From contig JBFMFU010000093.1 in NCBI GenBank assembly GCA_040751985.1, positions 1-64,000 on the forward strand: a stretch of 64,000 nucleotides of DNA. The letters are read 5' to 3'. The DNA comes from Desulfoferula sp040751985. Its GTDB lineage: Bacteria; Desulfobacterota; Desulfarculia; Desulfarculales; Desulfarculaceae. This document shows positions 17,126 through 25,230 of this stretch, piece by piece. The notes beneath the pieces were generated by a model, which did no database searches, was not told where the DNA came from, and saw only the letters and a list, made by a program, of their open reading frames with translations. Within the stretch, counting starts at the first letter, position 1. Every line of letters begins with the position of its first letter. Made by a program: the position numbers and the translations under genes.

Positions 17126-18274
17126 ATGCGCATATACGAGTACGAGGTTAAAGACCTTCTGGGCCTGGCCGGCATAGCCACGCCCCGCCGGGAGCTGGTG
17201 CACGACGCCTCCGCGGCCCAGGCCGCGGCCCAGCGGCTGGGCGGCCCGGTGGCCTTGAAGGCCCAGACCCTGATCAAGGCCCGGGGCAAGGCCGGCCTGA
17301 TCCAGTTCGCCGACACGCCGGCCCAGGCCGCCGAGCGCGCCGCCGCCCTGCTGGGTCGCCAGCACCACGGCGAGAAGGTGGCCAGCCTGCTAGTGGAGGA
17401 GAAGCTCTCCCTGGCCGGGGAGCTGTACCTGGGCATCGTGGTGGACTACACCAACAGCCGGCCCATGATCCTGGCCAGCCGGGAGGGCGGCGTGGAGGTC
17501 GAGGGCCTGGCCGCCCTGGACCCGGCCAAGATTCTGCGCCTGCCGGTGTCGCCCGCGCTGGGCCTGACGCCAGAGCAGGCCCAGGAGGCGGCCCGCTTTC
17601 TGGCCGGCGGCGGGGCCGGAGAGGGCCTGGTCGCCGAGCTGACTAAGGTGGTCGCGGCCCTGTACAGCGTGTTCGTGGCCCGCGACCTGGAGATGCTGGA
17701 GGTCAACCCCCTGGCCCTGACGACTGGAGGCAAGGTGGTGGCCCTGGACGGCGCCGCGGCGGTGGACGGCGACGCCTTGTTTCGCCAGCCCGCGCTGGCG
17801 CGGCCGCGCAACCAGAGCCCCGAGGAGTTCGCCCGCGAGAGCGACTTCCGCGACCGCGGCTGGACCTACCTGGGCCTCGACGGCGACATAGGCATCCTCT
17901 CCAGCGGCGCCGGCATTACCATGGCCATCCTGGACCTGATGCGCATGTGGGGCGGCCGGCCGGCCAACTTCCTGGACACCGCCCAGATGGACCGCCAGGG
18001 CATCTACGACGCCTTCCAGATATTCAAGGACAACCCGGCCATCAAGACCGTGCTGGTCAACATCTTCGCCGGCCTGAACCGCTGCGACCACCTGGCCGAG
18101 GGCATCAAGGACTTCCTGGAGCAGCACCACCCCAAATTCAAGCTGGTGGTGCGCATGGCCGGCAACCGGGAGGAGGAGGGCAAGGCCATCCTGGAGGCCA
18201 TCGGCGTGACGCCCATCCGCGAGCTGGAGGCGGCGGTGCAGAAAGCCATTGAGGTTACGGAGGACCGCAGATGA
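17126..18274 (+). CDS. Acyl-CoA ligase (ADP-forming) beta subunit, SucC-like
   Basis: 382 residues with an N-terminal ATP-grasp domain (MRIYEYEVKDLLGLAGIATPRREL, GGPVALKAQTLIKARGKAGLIQF, DLEMLEVNPLAL) and the C-terminal CoA-ligase domain (LSSGAGITMAILDLMRMWGGRPANFLDT, VLVNIFAGLNRCDHLAEGI). Built like succinyl-CoA synthetase beta, but placed in a transport-catabolic operon rather than with TCA genes, so its acid may be malate, itaconate, 3-hydroxy-3-methylglutarate or similar. It overlaps the alpha subunit by 4 bases (ATGA), indicating translational coupling and a heteromeric enzyme. Confidence 0.85.
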   Translation: MRIYEYEVKDLLGLAGIATPRRELVHDASAAQAAAQRLGGPVALKAQTLIKARGKAGLIQFADTPAQAAERAAALLGRQHHGEKVASLLVEEKLSLAGELYLGIVVDYTNSRPMILASREGGVEVEGLAALDPAKILRLPVSPALGLTPEQAQEAARFLAGGGAGEGLVAELTKVVAALYSVFVARDLEMLEVNPLALTTGGKVVALDGAAAVDGDALFRQPALARPRNQSPEEFARESDFRDRGWTYLGLDGDIGILSSGAGITMAILDLMRMWGGRPANFLDTAQMDRQGIYDAFQIFKDNPAIKTVLVNIFAGLNRCDHLAEGIKDFLEQHHPKFKLVVRMAGNREEEGKAILEAIGVTPIRELEAAVQKAIEVTEDRR

Positions 18275-19146
18275 GCATCTTGGCCTTCAAGGACAGCCAG
18301 GTCCTGATCCAGGGCATCACCGGCAGCGCGGCCCGGCACCACACCGAAAACATGCTGGCCTATGGCACCCGGATCGTGGCCGGCACCCGCCCCGGCGCCG
18401 GCGGCCAGGAGGTCTGCGGGGTGCCGGTGTACAACTCGGTGGCCGAGGCCGTGGCCCAGCACCAGATCGACGCCGCCATCCTGTTCATCCCGGCCAAGGC
18501 CGTGAAGGCCTCGGCCCTGGAGGCCCTGCGCGCCGGCGTCAAGCTCATCGTCATCGTCACCGAGCATGTGCCCCTGCACGACGCCATGGCCATCATGGAG
18601 GAGAAACAGAAGCGCGGCGCGGTGATCATCGGCCCCAATACGCCGGGCATGATCTCGCCCCCGGAGCGGGCCATCCTGGGATTTGTGCCCACCCGTTACT
18701 TCACCCCCGGCCCCGTGGGCGTGGCCTCGCGCAGCGGCACCCTGACCTATGAGCTGGTCAGCCGCCTGACCGCGGCCGGCATCGGCCAGAGCACCTGCAT
18801 CGGCGTGGGCGGCGACCGCCTGGTGGGGCTGCGCTTCGCCGATGTTCTGCTAAAGTTTGAGCAGGACCCCCAGACCAGGGCTTCGCTCCTGGTGGGCGAG
18901 ATCGGCGGCACCATGGAAGAAGAGGCCGCCGAGCTGGTGGCTAAGGGATTAGTAAAGAAGCCGGTGGTGGCCTACCTGGCCGGCCACACCGCTCCCGAGG
19001 GCACCAAGCTGGGCCACGCCGGGGCCATCGTGACTGGCGGCCGCGGGGCCATGAAGACCAAGATCCAGGCCCTGCTGGACGGCGGCGTGCAGGTGGCGCG
19101 CCAACCGGCCGAGGCCATCGAGCTGATCAAGAAAGCGCTGGGATAG
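18271..19146 (+). CDS. Acyl-CoA ligase (ADP-forming) alpha subunit, SucD-like
   Basis: 291 residues. A CoA-binding Rossmann domain (LIQGITGSAARHHTENMLAYGTRIVAGTRPG) is followed by the ligase domain with GPNTPGMISP and the phosphohistidine loop HTAPEGTKLGHAGAIVTGGRGAMKTK, in which the His of GHAGAI is the phosphorylated residue. Conserved enough to be active. With the beta subunit it should make an acyl-CoA from a carboxylate, ATP and CoA. Specificity cannot be read from sequence; the operon (TRAP importer before, HMG-CoA-lyase-like enzyme after) suggests a hydroxy-dicarboxylate. Confidence 0.87.
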   Translation: MSILAFKDSQVLIQGITGSAARHHTENMLAYGTRIVAGTRPGAGGQEVCGVPVYNSVAEAVAQHQIDAAILFIPAKAVKASALEALRAGVKLIVIVTEHVPLHDAMAIMEEKQKRGAVIIGPNTPGMISPPERAILGFVPTRYFTPGPVGVASRSGTLTYELVSRLTAAGIGQSTCIGVGGDRLVGLRFADVLLKFEQDPQTRASLLVGEIGGTMEEEAAELVAKGLVKKPVVAYLAGHTAPEGTKLGHAGAIVTGGRGAMKTKIQALLDGGVQVARQPAEAIELIKKALG

Positions 19147-19149
19147 CCC

Positions 19150-19938
19150 TTGCCGCGTTCGGAAAACGACCGGGTGAAGTCTCTGGAGAAGGGGCTTAAG
19201 CTGCTGCTCCTGTTGGGCGGGCAAGAGGAGCCCCTGAACCTGGAGAAGATCGCCCAGACCTCGGGCCTGAACAAGACCACCTGCTACCGCCTGCTCAAAA
19301 CCATGCAGGAGCTGGGCTTCGTGGAGCAGGAGCCGGGCAGCAAGCAGTACCGCCTGGGGGCCAAGAATATCTCCCTGGGCGCCGCGGCCGTGAAGGGGCT
19401 GTCCCTGCGCCACCTGGCCCTGCCCTACATGCGCCGGCTCAAAGACACCACCCAGGAGACGGTGAACCTGTCGGTGCTGGACGGCGCCGAGGTGGTCTTC
19501 ATCGAGCGCCTGGAGGCCAGCCACATCGTCAGCACCCACCACCGCATCGGCGACCGCCTGCCGGCCTACTGCACCTGCATGGGCAAGGCCATCCTGGCCA
19601 ACCTGCCCCAGGAGAAGCTGCTGGCCATTCTGGACAAGACGCGGCTGGAGGCCAAGACCCCCAACACCATCACCGACCGGCAGGCGTTTTTAGGCGAGCT
19701 GCAGAGAATCCGCCAGGAGGGCCTGGCCTACAACCGCGAGGAGCTGGAGAAGGGCCTCTGCGCGGTGGCCGCGCCCATCATGGGCTACGCCGGCGAGGCG
19801 GTGGCCGGGCTGAACGTGGCCTTCCCCCTGACCCGGCACGACGCCCAGGAGGTGAGCCGGCGCTTCGCCCCCCTGGTCAAGCAGGCCGCGGCCGACATCT
19901 CCCGGCTGCTGGGCTACTCCAAGGAGCAGGCCGCCTGA
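19150..19938 (+). CDS. IclR-family transcriptional regulator
   Basis: 262 residues. N-terminal winged helix (LEKGLKLLLLLGGQEEPLNLEKIAQTSGLNKTTCYRLLKTMQELGFVEQEP) and C-terminal effector domain with ERLEASHIVSTHHRIGDRLPAYCTCMGKAILANLP and the glycine-rich end GEAVAGLNVAFP. The start is TTG at 19150, three bases after the ligase stop. It lies inside the operon it probably controls, sensing the substrate or its CoA-pathway product. Activator or repressor cannot be decided here. Confidence 0.9.
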   Translation: MPRSENDRVKSLEKGLKLLLLLGGQEEPLNLEKIAQTSGLNKTTCYRLLKTMQELGFVEQEPGSKQYRLGAKNISLGAAAVKGLSLRHLALPYMRRLKDTTQETVNLSVLDGAEVVFIERLEASHIVSTHHRIGDRLPAYCTCMGKAILANLPQEKLLAILDKTRLEAKTPNTITDRQAFLGELQRIRQEGLAYNREELEKGLCAVAAPIMGYAGEAVAGLNVAFPLTRHDAQEVSRRFAPLVKQAAADISRLLGYSKEQAA

Positions 19939-19960
19939 GCCGCCCTAGCGAGGAGCAGTG

Positions 19961-20878
19961 ATGACACTGGATCCGGTGAGCGTGGTGGAGGTCGGGCCCC
20001 GCGACGGCTTGCAGTACGAGTCGGTGTTCTTCCCCACCGAGCAGAAGATCGCCCTGATAGACCGCCTGAGCCAGACCGGCCTGAAGCGCATCGAGGTGAC
20101 CTCCTTCGTGCACCCCAAGATGATCCCCCATCTCAAGGACGCCCTGGAGGTGCTGGACGGCATCCACAAGGCGCCGGGGGTGACCTACAGCGCCCTGGTG
20201 CCCAACCTCAAGGGCTGCCAGCGGGCCCTGGAGACGCCGGTGGACGAGCTGGCCCTGTTCGTCTCGGCCAGCCAGACCCACAACCAGAAAAACGTGGGCA
20301 TGTCCATTGAGGACTCCCTGCGCGGCTTCGCCGAGATCGCCCGCCTGACCCTGGCCGCGGGCAAGAGCCTGCGCGGCTACGTGATCACCGCCTTCGGCTG
20401 CCCCTACGAGGGCGCCGTGCCGATGGCCAAGGCGCGCGAGATCATCCAGGCCTACGCCGACCTGGGGGCGCGTGAGGCCTCCCTGGGCGATACCACCGGC
20501 ATGGCCAACCCCCGGCAGGTGGCCGAGGTCTTCGGCGAGCTGGCGGCCGGCGGCCTGGGCATCGGCCTGGCCGCCCACTTCCACAACAGCCGCGGCCTGG
20601 GCCTGGCCAACGCCTACGCCGCCTACCAGGCCGGCTGCCGCGTCTTCGACAGCTCGGTGGGCGGCCTGGGCGGCTGCCCCACCGCGGTGGGGGCCATGGG
20701 CAACATCGCCACCGAGGACCTGGTCAACATGATGGAGGAGATGGGCGCGCCCACCGGCGTGGACTTCGCCAAGCTGCTGAGGGCCGCGGAGCTGGTGCAA
20801 CAGGTCCTGGGCGGCAGCCTGGCCTCCTACACCTGCAAGCAGGGCCGGCCCGCCTGGAGCCGCCCGGCCCCGGTCTGA
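19961..20878 (+). CDS. HMG-CoA lyase-family enzyme (DRE-TIM aldolase)
   Basis: 305 residues. The TIM-barrel signature VEVGPRDGLQYE opens the protein (catalytic Arg-Asp), TAFGCPYEG lies mid-barrel, HFHNSRGLGLANAYAA provides the metal-binding His-x-His, and SSVGGLGGCPTAVGAMGNIATEDLVNMMEEMG is the cysteine-loop signature of HMG-CoA lyases. It cleaves a 3-hydroxy-3-methylacyl-CoA such as HMG-CoA into acetoacetate and acetyl-CoA, or a relative such as citramalyl-CoA. As last gene of the DctPQM-ligase operon it gives the cleavage step after import and CoA activation. ATG at 19961 has GAGGAG upstream; the GTG one codon earlier is less likely. Confidence 0.88.
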   Translation: MTLDPVSVVEVGPRDGLQYESVFFPTEQKIALIDRLSQTGLKRIEVTSFVHPKMIPHLKDALEVLDGIHKAPGVTYSALVPNLKGCQRALETPVDELALFVSASQTHNQKNVGMSIEDSLRGFAEIARLTLAAGKSLRGYVITAFGCPYEGAVPMAKAREIIQAYADLGAREASLGDTTGMANPRQVAEVFGELAAGGLGIGLAAHFHNSRGLGLANAYAAYQAGCRVFDSSVGGLGGCPTAVGAMGNIATEDLVNMMEEMGAPTGVDFAKLLRAAELVQQVLGGSLASYTCKQGRPAWSRPAPV

Positions 20879-20897
20879 AACAATTCGCAGCGTCCGA

Positions 20898-20940
20898 GCG
20901 ACGGCGCCCTCCCGGCCGCGGGGCCTGGGGAGGGCGTCGC
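20898..20940 (+). terminator. Long hairpin downstream of the lyase gene
   Basis: GCGACG and CCCTCCC on the left pair with GGGAGGG and CGTCGC on the right (13 base pairs, one 3-base bulge). Only a short T-rich tail (TGGTTTGG) follows. Placed between convergent genes, so it may end transcription from either side. Confidence 0.5.
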
Positions 20941-20993
20941 TGGTTTGGCCGGCCGGCTAAGAGGCCTGCTGCTTCTTCCTGTAACCTGTGAGA

Positions 20994-22046
20994 TTAAATA
21001 GAGTGGGCTTCGCCGAGTTCTAAAGCATATTGCAGGACCAGGTAGACCAGATAGATGCCCAAGAGCCAAGCCCCCTGCCATCTTTTGAACCAGCCGTCTT
21101 TGTTTATGAATATGAACAGCCGAAAGCTGTAGAGGATCAGCAGCATGGCCGGGAAGTGGAACAGGAAGAAGCTGGGGGGCACCGCCAGGGGACGGGCAAA
21201 GGCCGCCGCCCCGATTACGAACAGGCAGTTGAGCACGTCGGCCCCGACCACGTTGCCCACCATGATCTGGGGCTGGCGCTTTTTCACCGCGCTGATGCCG
21301 GTCATCAGCTCGGGCACGCTGGTGCCGAAGGCCACCAGGGTGGCGGCAATGACATCCTGGGGTACTCCCAGGCGGGCGGCCCCTTCGGCGGCCACGGGCA
21401 CCAGCACCCGGCTGCCGGCCACCACCCCCACTAGGCCCAGCAGGATGACGCCCAGGGCTTGGCCCAAGCTCCTGGAGGCTATGTCTTCCTCTCTCCGATC
21501 AACTTGGCCGCTCTCGCGGGCCCAGCGGTATGAGAGGTACATGTAGAGCACCAGGAGGGCCAGCAACAGGGCGCCCATTCCTCGTCCCAGGATCGGCGCG
21601 ACCGGGTCGAGCCACAAGGCCCCCAGAGCCAGCAGTACCAGTAAGGAGGCCGCCCCCACTTGGGCCCAGCCGGTGCGGTTGAGAATATAGCGGCGCACCG
21701 GCACCCGGACGAAGATGCACAACAGCCCGAAAATGAATCCGGTGTCGAAGATGATGGAGCCCACCCCGTTGCCCAAGGCCAGGCCGGGGTTGCCGGTCCA
21801 GGCGGCCATGACGCTGACGAACATCTCGGGGGTGGTGGTGCCCAGGCTGATGATGGTGGCGCCGATGACGATGCGGGGCAGGCCGGTCCGCCGGGCCAGG
21901 GCCACCGCGCCATCCACCATGTAGTCCGCGCCCTTGGAGAGCAAGGCTATGCATACGGCCAGGACAAGAAAAAGGGCCCAGACGGGAAAGCCCGCCACCC
22001 ACATGCTCAGTTGCTCGTCACTCAACACCAGACGCAACAATTCCAT
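20994..22046 (-). CDS. Calcium/sodium-type cation antiporter (CaCA superfamily)
   Basis: 350 residues, about 10 membrane helices in two inverted halves. Both alpha repeats are visible: LGTTTPEMFVSVMAAWTGNPGLALGNGVGSIIFDT in the first half and FGTSVPELMTGISAVKKRQPQIMVGNVVGADVLN in the second, each with the Pro-Glu pair that binds the cation. The first repeat ends in FDT rather than the usual FN, which might alter ion choice. It exports a divalent cation in exchange for sodium or protons. Stands alone between a convergent lyase operon and a mini-IS. Confidence 0.88.
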   Translation of the reverse strand: MELLRLVLSDEQLSMWVAGFPVWALFLVLAVCIALLSKGADYMVDGAVALARRTGLPRIVIGATIISLGTTTPEMFVSVMAAWTGNPGLALGNGVGSIIFDTGFIFGLLCIFVRVPVRRYILNRTGWAQVGAASLLVLLALGALWLDPVAPILGRGMGALLLALLVLYMYLSYRWARESGQVDRREEDIASRSLGQALGVILLGLVGVVAGSRVLVPVAAEGAARLGVPQDVIAATLVAFGTSVPELMTGISAVKKRQPQIMVGNVVGADVLNCLFVIGAAAFARPLAVPPSFFLFHFPAMLLILYSFRLFIFINKDGWFKRWQGAWLLGIYLVYLVLQYALELGEAHSI

Positions 22047-22132
22047 GCCGTCTCCTCGAGGCGATGGTTGGGGGTGGGTTGATGGGTCCGCCGGCCCCCA
22101 CTCCGGGCGGGCCGGAGCAAGGCGGCGGCCCG

Positions 22133-22138
22133 GCTAGG
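22133..22138. repeat. Left copy of 6-base target duplication GCTAGG
   Basis: GCTAGG here and at 22618-22623 directly flank the IS481-type element. It fits the NCTAGN target known for IS481. The right copy contains the TAG stop codon of the SDR gene. Confidence 0.85.
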
Positions 22139-22617
22139 TGTTGTTAGCAAGGACGTTGTTCACAGTTTTCCAATCTGGTGATTGGGGGTTTGCAGCCCCA
22201 GGCGCCTCAGATCCAGGGCCACGCTGGAAAGAGGCAGGGAAAGAGAAAAGGCTATCTGGGGTGAGTTCATGCCCATGCGCCGCATGCCCGCAATGGTGGC
22301 CACCCGCCCCACCGGCAAACGCCGGGGGCTGCGGCGAGGGCGGGAGCTTCGATTATGCAGAGCGTCATGACCACCGGCTCTGTAGCGGGCCAGCCACTTG
22401 TAAACCGTGCGCCGGCTCACGCCCAAGGCCTCGGCCGACTCCCGGACCCCTTTTCCTTCCTTCAAAACTCTTTGCACCATCAAGGCTCGACTATAAAACG
22501 TGGTCCTGACATTCTGGTGAGGGTGGTTCACGGGAACCTCCAAAGCAAAGACGGTTGATGTTGCAATCACCAGTCTCTACTTCCGGAATCCTGTGAACAA
22601 CCTCTTTAGCGTCTACA
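22139..22617. mobile_element. 479-bp IS481-family mini-element (internally deleted IS)
   Basis: The ends are imperfect inverted repeats: the left TGTTGTTAGCAAGGACG and the right (minus strand) TGTAGACGCTAAAGAG both run into the identical GTTGTTCACAG, with further matches TTCC and CTGGTGATTG. Both outer ends are TGT. A 6-base direct duplication GCTAGG flanks the element. Inside is only the N-terminal part of an IS481 transposase; the DDE catalytic core is missing, so it can move only with help from a full-length relative. Confidence 0.85.
22160..22531 (-). pseudogene. Truncated IS481 transposase (helix-turn-helix part only)
   Basis: About 123 residues from a GTG start at 22531 with GGAGG ahead of it. 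It contains NVRTTFYSRALMVQRVLKEG, the HTH SAEALGVSRRTVYKWLARYR and the RSSRPRRSPRRLP linker, all standard for IS481 transposase N-termini. The frame then runs into the other end of the element and stops (LQTPNHQIGKL), so the catalytic rve domain is absent. Such a product could still bind the terminal repeats and act as a transposition inhibitor, but that is speculation. Confidence 0.85.
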
Positions 22618-22618
22618 G

Positions 22619-23389
22619 CTAGGCGGCGAAGGAGCCCACGCTCATGCCACCGCAGACGTAGATGGACTGGCCGGTGATGAAGGAGGCCTCGTCGGCCGCG
22701 AAGAAGGCGATGGCATAGGCCACGTCCTCCGGGGTGCCCAGGCGGCCCAGGGGAATGGCGGCCACCAGCTTCTTGGTGCGCGGGCTGTCGGCCGGGTTCA
22801 CCTGGTTGTAGAGTTCCGTAGCCACCGGCCCGGGGCCGATGTAGTTCACCGTTACCTGCGCGGGCGCCAGCTCTAGGGCCCAGGTCTTGGTCATGCCCAG
22901 CAGCCCGGCCTTGGTGGCCGAGTACACAGTGCGCGCGTGCTTGCCCAAGGCCGCCCGGGAGCCGATGTTGATGATGCGGCCGCCGCCCTTCTGCTGGAAC
23001 TGGGGCAGCAGGGCCTTGGCGCAGAAGTGGCTGCCCTTGAGGTTCACCCGCACCACCGCGTCCCAATCGGCGGCGGTGGCCTCGGGCATGGTGGCCGGGT
23101 TGACGATGCCGGCGTTGTTCACCAGGATGTCCGCCGGCCCCAGCTCCTGGGCCACCTGGGCCGCGGCCTGGGCCACCTGCGCCTCGTCGCCGATGTCCAC
23201 CACCTGGGTCAGCAGCCGGCCCGGACCGCCGGCATACTGCTGAGCCGCCTGGGCCAGCTCCGGGGCCAGCACGTCCCACAAGGCCACGGCCGCCCCCCGG
23301 CCCAGGAACAACTTGGCCGCGGCCAGGCCTATGCCCCGCGCGCCGCCGGTCACCACCGCCACCTTTTGCGCCCAATTGGTCTGCGTCAT
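22619..23389 (-). CDS. SDR-family NAD(P)-dependent oxidoreductase
   Basis: 256 residues, classical SDR: cofactor motif TGGARGIG at about 15-22, NNAG near 91, catalytic Ser in IGSRAALG and Tyr-x-x-x-Lys in YSATKAG, and a normal FabG-like C-terminus ending in GGMSVGSFAA. It reduces or oxidises a hydroxy/keto group. Last gene of the IclR-TctCBA-TPP enzyme cluster, so it may act on the product of the TPP enzyme. Its TAG stop is part of the CTAG target of the mini-element just downstream, so the coding frame is not damaged. RBS GAGGAA. Confidence 0.9.
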   Translation of the reverse strand: MTQTNWAQKVAVVTGGARGIGLAAAKLFLGRGAAVALWDVLAPELAQAAQQYAGGPGRLLTQVVDIGDEAQVAQAAAQVAQELGPADILVNNAGIVNPATMPEATAADWDAVVRVNLKGSHFCAKALLPQFQQKGGGRIINIGSRAALGKHARTVYSATKAGLLGMTKTWALELAPAQVTVNYIGPGPVATELYNQVNPADSPRTKKLVAAIPLGRLGTPEDVAYAIAFFAADEASFITGQSIYVCGGMSVGSFAA

Positions 23390-23432
23390 TTCCTCATTCC
23401 TTTGCGGTATGTTTCGCCGCTGTTTCTTTGCT

Positions 23433-25181
23433 TCAGGCCGCCTTGAGCGAGGCCGCCGGCTTTGACGCCTTGGCCCGGGCGTCGGCCGCGGGCAGCATGT
23501 GCTCCGGGTCGCGGGTGGTCACCATGTCGATGAGCACCGGCCCGCCCCTCTCGGCCAGGGCCTCGGCCAGGGCCCCGCCCAGCAGCTCGGGCGCCTCCAC
23601 CCGGACGCCCTGCCCGCCCATGTCCTGGAACAGCCGGGCGTAGTTCATCTCGCTCAGGTCCGAGGACTGGTAGCGGTGATACATGCTGTGCTGCAGGGCC
23701 TTGACGTAGCCCGAGGCCGCGTTGTTCACCACCAGCACCGTCAGGGGCAGCTTGGCCCGCACTAATAGCTCCAAGTCGCCCAGGCTCATGTTCAGGCCGC
23801 CGTCGCCGGTGATGGCCACCACCGGCCGCTCCCCGGCGGCCAGCTGGGCCCCGATGCCGCCGGGCACACCGTAGCCGATGGCCGCGTTGCCCCGGTTGGC
23901 CATGAAGCTGCGGCCGGCCGCCGGGGTGTCGTAGAGCAGGCCGGTCCAGTGGGCGGCGAAGCCGCCGTCGGCCAGGAGCACGCCGTCTGGGGGCATGGCC
24001 CGGCTCAGCTCGTGGCAGACCCGGCCCATGTTCAGGGGGCTCTCGCTGGAGTGCAGGCGCTGGTGGTTGGCCTGGCGCCACTGGCGCTGCATGGCCGCCA
24101 CCTGGGCCGCGTACTCCTGGCGGCGCTGGCGCTGCTGGGCCGCGGCCCCGCCTATCTCCTGGCGCAGGGCGGCCAGGGCCAGCTTGGCGTCGGCCCACAG
24201 GCCCAGTGCCAGGGGTTGGTGCCGGCCCAGCTCCTCGGGCACGATGTCTACCTGGATGATGGGCGTGCGCGGCGGGATCAGGCTGTAGCGGTTGGTGGCG
24301 ATCTCACCGAACTTGAAGCCCACCGCGATGAGCAGGTCGGCCTGGGCCAGCAGCTCGTTGGCGAAGCGGTCGTAGCGGCCGAACAGGTGGGCGCACAGGG
24401 GGTGGCCGTCGGCCAGGCAGCCCTTGCCGCTCAGGGTGTAGGCCGCGGGCAGGTTCAGCTCCTCCACCAAGGCGGCCAGCTCCGCGTGAGCCTCGGAGAT
24501 GTGGATGCCGCCGCCCACCAATAATAGCGGCCGGCGGGACCGCGCCAGGAGGGCCGCCGCGCGGACCAGCTCGCGGGGATCGGGCGCCGGCCGGAAGGCC
24601 GGGGCGGCCAAGACATGGGGCGGCAGAAAGAAGTCGGCCTCATTGAAGGACCAGATGCCATGCATCACCAGCTCGGGCACGCTGAGCACCGCCGGCCCCG
24701 GCCGCCCGCTGGTGGCCACCAGGAAGGCTCGGCGCACCAGCTCGGGCAGACGCTGGGCCACCTCCACGGAGATGTACTCCTTGACGATGGGGCTGAGCAC
24801 CTCTTGCTGGCGGGTCTCCTGGGTCATGTTCTTCCAGGAGTGCAGGCGGTTGGAGTCGCCCACCACCGCCACCACCGGGTTGCCGGCGTGATACGACTCG
24901 ATGAGCCCGTTGACCAGGTTGGTGGCCCCCGGACCCATGGTGCCGTCGCACAGCCCGGGCCGTCCGCTCAGGCGGGCGTAGCCGTCGGCCATGTAGGCCC
25001 CGGAGCGCTCGTCGCAGACCAGCATGTGCCGGGGCCGCTGGTTGCCCCGGCGGGCCAGGGCGTCGTAGAAGGGCAGAATCTGGTAGCCGCCCATGCCGAA
25101 CATGTAGGGCGCCCCGCACTTCTCCAGCATCCTGGCTAAGGCCTCGCCTCCGGAGATCTCAATCGTTGCCTGACTTGACAT
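23433..25181 (-). CDS. Thiamine-pyrophosphate enzyme, acetolactate synthase/decarboxylase type
   Basis: 582 residues with the three-domain layout of the POX/ALS family. The N-terminal PYR domain has CDERSGAYMADGYARLSGRPG (catalytic Glu), the central domain ends with VDIVPEELGRHQPLALG, and the C-terminal PP domain has the TPP/Mg motif ITGDGGLNMSLGDLELLVRAKLPLTVLVVNNAASG. Substrate is unknown; relatives include acetolactate synthase, benzoylformate decarboxylase and oxalyl-CoA decarboxylase. It sits between TctA and an SDR, suggesting carboligation or decarboxylation of the imported acid. RBS AAGGAG before the ATG. Confidence 0.88.
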   Translation of the reverse strand: MSSQATIEISGGEALARMLEKCGAPYMFGMGGYQILPFYDALARRGNQRPRHMLVCDERSGAYMADGYARLSGRPGLCDGTMGPGATNLVNGLIESYHAGNPVVAVVGDSNRLHSWKNMTQETRQQEVLSPIVKEYISVEVAQRLPELVRRAFLVATSGRPGPAVLSVPELVMHGIWSFNEADFFLPPHVLAAPAFRPAPDPRELVRAAALLARSRRPLLLVGGGIHISEAHAELAALVEELNLPAAYTLSGKGCLADGHPLCAHLFGRYDRFANELLAQADLLIAVGFKFGEIATNRYSLIPPRTPIIQVDIVPEELGRHQPLALGLWADAKLALAALRQEIGGAAAQQRQRRQEYAAQVAAMQRQWRQANHQRLHSSESPLNMGRVCHELSRAMPPDGVLLADGGFAAHWTGLLYDTPAAGRSFMANRGNAAIGYGVPGGIGAQLAAGERPVVAITGDGGLNMSLGDLELLVRAKLPLTVLVVNNAASGYVKALQHSMYHRYQSSDLSEMNYARLFQDMGGQGVRVEAPELLGGALAEALAERGGPVLIDMVTTRDPEHMLPAADARAKASKPAASLKAA

Positions 25182-25230
25182 TGCTTACTCCTTGAGAAGC
25201 TGGGTTCCGGTCGCCTGGGCCGCGCTCAAC

